Below are positions 7,011 through 9,419 of a stretch of DNA of 9,419 nt, one piece after another. Source of the stretch: an uncultured Spartobacteria bacterium. GTDB lineage: Bacteria; Verrucomicrobiota; Verrucomicrobiia; Chthoniobacterales; Terrimicrobiaceae. The notes under the pieces were generated by a model, which was not told the DNA's origin, ran no database searches, and saw only the letters and a list, made by a program, of their open reading frames with translations. Position 1 is the stretch's first letter. Every line of letters begins with the position of its first letter. Location: positions 1-9,419 of the forward strand of contig CALCJD010000102.1 in NCBI GenBank assembly GCA_937960895.1, given 5' to 3'. A program made the translations under genes and the position numbers.

Positions 7011-7321
7011 ATGCGATTGGTTAAGTCGTTTTTGTATCAGCCAATTTCCGCGGGGTTTCTCGCGGGATGAGCTTATAAACGACTTTTTTTGTCGTTATTT
7101 CGACGGGTGACAAGAAAAATATCTCGTTGTTCAAAAAAAAGTGCGGCGGAGGGTTCATGGGGGCACCCGATGCGGACACGATCCGCGCGGGGATTGCTTC
7201 GCGAGGGTGAATTTTACCGGTTCGGTGTCAATCCTGTATTTCTCTCCCGAAGGGAAGGGCGCGGAGGGGAATGGACTTGGAAGCGGCGAAGGGATCGGTT
7301 TTGCTCCGGCGCAATCGCCGC
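7011..7321. promoter_or_regulatory. Divergent spacer between porin and rhamnosidase-like gene
   Basis: No gene is supported in these 311 bp. The porin-proximal 130 bp are AT-rich with T- and A-runs and probably hold the porin promoter; the rest is GC-rich. A perfect 9-bp inverted repeat is present, AAGTCGTTT at 7023-7031 and AAACGACTT at 7077-7085, and AACGAC/GTCGTT arms at 7078-7083 and 7091-7096 flank a T7 run. A purine-rich GGAGGGGA at 7263-7270 directly precedes an in-frame ATG at 7271. I could not identify a convincing promoter for the + strand gene. Confidence 0.5.
7072..7077 (-). promoter_or_regulatory. Possible -10 box of the porin gene
   Basis: On the - strand this reads TATAAG, five of six matches to the sigma70 -10 consensus, about 60 nt upstream of the porin start. 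No acceptable -35 hexamer lies 16-18 nt further upstream, so this is a weak call. It sits beside the AACGAC/GTCGTT repeats, where a regulator could act. Confidence 0.3.
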
Positions 7322-9419
7322 ATGATGTCTTCCCAATTTTTCCAGCGGGCCCTTCCGGTTTGGCCGGCGGGCGGGTCCGGGGCCATGAATGTCCGTGTCA
7401 GTTTCCATGCGCGGATTGCGGGCCGTCGCGGTCTGCGTCTGACGATAAGAATTGCGGCCGCGTCCGCCTACCGGCTCTGGGTGGACGGACGGTTTTCCGG
7501 TCAGGGTCCGGCCCGTGCCCCCCATGGACATGCCCGGGTGGATGTATGGAATGCGGGGATGAGGCGGAACGGTCCTGTGGATGTTGTGATCGAGGTGGTC
7601 GATTACGGCGTGCCGACCTTTTGTGAGGCGCGGGGACCGGCGTTTTGTCAGGCGGAGGTGGAGGCAGCGGGGGAGGTGCTGGCTTGGACGGAGGGAGCGG
7701 CAGGGGGATTTGTGGCCGAGTGGCGGCCGGAGGTGGTTCAGCGCATCGAGCGATACAGTTACCAGCGGGCGTTTTGCGAGGGTTACCGGCTGGGGACCGA
7801 AGGATTGGCGTGGTTGCAGCCGGGTTATGAACCGGCGAGACCCGCGAGGCTCCGCGCCCTTGCCCGTTCCCGGGTGTTGCTTGAGCGGGGCGTGTCGTAT
7901 CCGGATTTTGCGGAGTTTCTTCCGCGTCCGGCCGTTGATCGCGGCCGGGCTTCATTTCGTCGCGCCATCGCCTCGCGGGCGCGCAAACATCGGTTTTTGC
8001 ACAACATCGGGGGCGTGAACCACAAACTCCCGTCGTCCGCGGCGGAAGGGGCGGACTATTGTTCCGACGGCTTTCCGTTGTCGGAGGTCGGGTGGCCGCT
8101 TTACGAAACGCTTGCCGGTTTGCGGTTTGTCGCCGGAGGGCGCAGACAGGGACGCCGCATTCTTTTGAAACGAAGGGAATGGGCGCGGTGGGATTTTGGC
8201 CGCAACCTCACCGGATTTCCCGGCCTTGAGCTCCGTGCCGCGCGGAGGGCGCGGGTGGTGATTCTTTTCGACGAGATCCTCGTGGAGGGAAACATCCAAT
8301 TCGACCGTCTGGAGTGCCTGAACGCGATGTGGCTGGAAATTTCTCCGGGGGATCCGGTCCTGTTCCGGTCCTTTGAACCTTATGTCCTCCGTCATCTTCA
8401 GGTGCTCGTCTGGGAGGGGGAGGTCATGGTGTCAGGGGTGCACCTGCGGAGCTTTGCGAACACGGTGCCCCTGCGCGCTTCGCGGCGGAAATTATCCCCG
8501 GCGCTGGCCGGGGTGCGGGAGGCGGCGCTGGCCACGTTCCGCCAGAACACGCTCGACCTTTACATGGACTGTCCGTCTCGCGAGCGGGCGGGATGGCTTG
8601 GCGACAGCCTGTTTGCCTCGCGGGCCGAATGGCATCTGTGCGGCGACAATCCCGTCGAGCGGGCGTTTCTGGAGAATTTTCTCCGGCCCCGGCGCTTCCA
8701 CGGACTGCCCGCGGGCATGGTCCCGATGTGTTATCCGGCCGAGCCTCTCGGCGGCGAATTCATTCCGGATTTCGCGATGTTTTTGGTCCTGCAGCTCGAC
8801 GAGGCGCAGCGCCTGCGGCGCCTGCCGCGGGAATGGCGGGATCTTGTCGCGCATCGGGTGCGCGGATTGCTGCGGTATTTCCGCCGCTTCGAGAACGAAT
8901 TCGGTTTGTTGGAAAATCTGGAAGGCTGGGTGTTTGTCGAATGGACCGACGGGCCGACCGTTAAATGGGAGGTTGATTCCTCGACCAGTCCGGGCGAGTA
9001 TAAATTCAAGGTGACCAAGATCGAACAAGCCTACAAAGCCTGCCCTCAGGGGTGGACAGGAGGCGTTGCTTCAAAATCTAATACTCAGGAGAGTGACGAA
9101 GTGACGGTCCTTGCGTTCAAAATCGAGATTACCGGGAGTCATCAAGCAATCGAAAGCCAGGATTCAAATGAGTTTGAAGCCAAAGTTACTCCTGCTGCCG
9201 CAAACCCCTCGGCTCACAAATGGCTGGATGGGGCACCTGACGCATGGCCTAATGGCGCGGGCAATAACCCCCAGTTGGATTACAGTGCCCCACAGGCCAA
9301 TAAGACTAAAGTGAAAAAAACAAGGTGGTTTGCTCCGACTAACAATAGAAGACAAGATATTGATGCACGGCTGTCCAAAATAATTCTTTCTTGGACAACG
9401 GGCATTGATTTTATGCGGG
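7322..9419 (+). CDS. GH78 alpha-L-rhamnosidase-like protein, N-terminal half, joined in frame to unrelated sequence; runs off the window
   Basis: The frame is open for 699 codons to the window end. Residues 1-~541 match the GH78 plan: a start like RALPVWPAGGSGAMN, a beta-sandwich with YRLWVDGRFSGQGPARAPHGH (~51-71), and the start of the (alpha/alpha)6 barrel with D416-C-P-S-R-E421 and D428 (DCPSRERAGWLGD), the spacing of the catalytic acidic residues known from Bacillus RhaB. Next come GMVPMCYPAEPLGGEFIPDF and LENLEGWVFVEW. Similarity stops there: the NYPSNMLY-like block and the C-terminal catalytic glutamate expected in the second half are absent, and a different, lower-GC sequence follows in frame. 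As written it cannot be a complete rhamnosidase. Start choice: 7322 or 7325 fits homologue N-termini; 7271 has a purine-rich leader only 3 nt away. The protein has no obvious signal peptide from 7322. Confidence 0.8.
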   Translation, partial: MMSSQFFQRALPVWPAGGSGAMNVRVSFHARIAGRRGLRLTIRIAAASAYRLWVDGRFSGQGPARAPHGHARVDVWNAGMRRNGPVDVVIEVVDYGVPTFCEARGPAFCQAEVEAAGEVLAWTEGAAGGFVAEWRPEVVQRIERYSYQRAFCEGYRLGTEGLAWLQPGYEPARPARLRALARSRVLLERGVSYPDFAEFLPRPAVDRGRASFRRAIASRARKHRFLHNIGGVNHKLPSSAAEGADYCSDGFPLSEVGWPLYETLAGLRFVAGGRRQGRRILLKRREWARWDFGRNLTGFPGLELRAARRARVVILFDEILVEGNIQFDRLECLNAMWLEISPGDPVLFRSFEPYVLRHLQVLVWEGEVMVSGVHLRSFANTVPLRASRRKLSPALAGVREAALATFRQNTLDLYMDCPSRERAGWLGDSLFASRAEWHLCGDNPVERAFLENFLRPRRFHGLPAGMVPMCYPAEPLGGEFIPDFAMFLVLQLDEAQRLRRLPREWRDLVAHRVRGLLRYFRRFENEFGLLENLEGWVFVEWTDGPTVKWEVDSSTSPGEYKFKVTKIEQAYKACPQGWTGGVASKSNTQESDEVTVLAFKIEITGSHQAIESQDSNEFEAKVTPAAANPSAHKWLDGAPDAWPNGAGNNPQLDYSAPQANKTKVKKTRWFAPTNNRRQDIDARLSKIILSWTTGIDFMR
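8945..9419 (+). other. Foreign-looking segment with Ig-like character, fused in frame to the GH78 half
   Basis: From about 8945 the encoded protein changes to a K/N/S/T-rich sequence (TVKWEVDSSTSPGEYKFKV, then SDEVTVLAFKIEITGS and EFEAKVTPAAANPSAHKWL). The W-x-V...PGEYKFKVT...SDEVTV pattern resembles an Ig-like beta-sandwich of secreted or surface proteins; ANPSAHKWLDGAPDAW and TKVKKTRWFAP could be part of a repeat in such proteins. The family assignment is a guess. Hand-counted GC is 202 of 419 for 9001-9419, clearly lower than the coding regions before it, and codons such as AAA, AAT and ACT become frequent. The donor may be a different replicon or organism. The other end lies beyond the window. 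Confidence 0.6.

Noticed and set aside
5562..7070. 502-codon + strand frame opposite the porin
   Set aside because: Mirror of the porin gene; the - strand product has a signal peptide and the OprB C-terminus.
7211..7231. TTGACA and TAAAAT hexamers on the - strand, looking like a promoter
   Set aside because: The hexamers are separated by only 9 nt, too close for a sigma70 promoter.
1..9419. Search for tRNA, rRNA, CRISPR arrays, transposases, toxin-antitoxin or phage genes
   Set aside because: No cloverleaf-like sequence, regular spaced repeats, transposase motifs or phage-type proteins were seen on either strand.

Overview
The window is GC-rich bacterial DNA with dense, mostly ordinary gene content. 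Gene style and protein similarity from memory point to a verrucomicrobial, Opitutaceae-like Gram-negative bacterium. The clues are an OprB-type outer-membrane porin, an AraC regulator facing a phytanoyl-CoA-dioxygenase-like protein, a GH78 rhamnosidase-like enzyme, a CPBP protease starting with the HPLVK-type segment, and almost no Shine-Dalgarno sequences. The taxonomic call is inference.

Layout. 44-850 (-) is an AraC-family regulator, divergent from a PhyH-family Fe(II)/2-oxoglutarate dioxygenase at 935-1753 (+). Then comes a tight + strand run: a CPBP-family membrane protease (1851-2741), a ComF-like phosphoribosyltransferase (2710-3432), accD (3444-4295) and folC (4292-5464), with overlaps of 32 nt and 4 nt and one 11-nt gap. 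A strong two-way hairpin terminator (5523-5559) separates folC from the convergent OprB porin (5604-7010, -). The 311-bp spacer 7011-7321 separates the porin from a divergent reading frame that starts near 7322 and runs off the window end.

That last frame is the main anomaly. Its first ~541 residues are the N-terminal half of a GH78 alpha-L-rhamnosidase-like protein, including the D-C-P-S-R-E catalytic motif. Just after residue W541 (about position 8945) the similarity stops in mid catalytic domain. The frame continues into a lysine-, asparagine- and serine-rich sequence that looks like an Ig-like or repeat protein, with lower GC (about 48% over 9001-9419 by hand count, against about 65% in several 60-base blocks just upstream). 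This is either an assembly chimera or a recombination junction.

How the genes work together. ComF, AccD and FolC are housekeeping functions (nucleic-acid uptake or PRTase role, fatty-acid synthesis, folate), probably co-transcribed. The porin and the rhamnosidase-like gene suggest uptake and breakdown of plant or algal glycans. The AraC/PhyH pair looks like a self-contained regulator-target unit. I found no mobile element, CRISPR array, RNA gene or defence system, and no convincing new multi-gene system.
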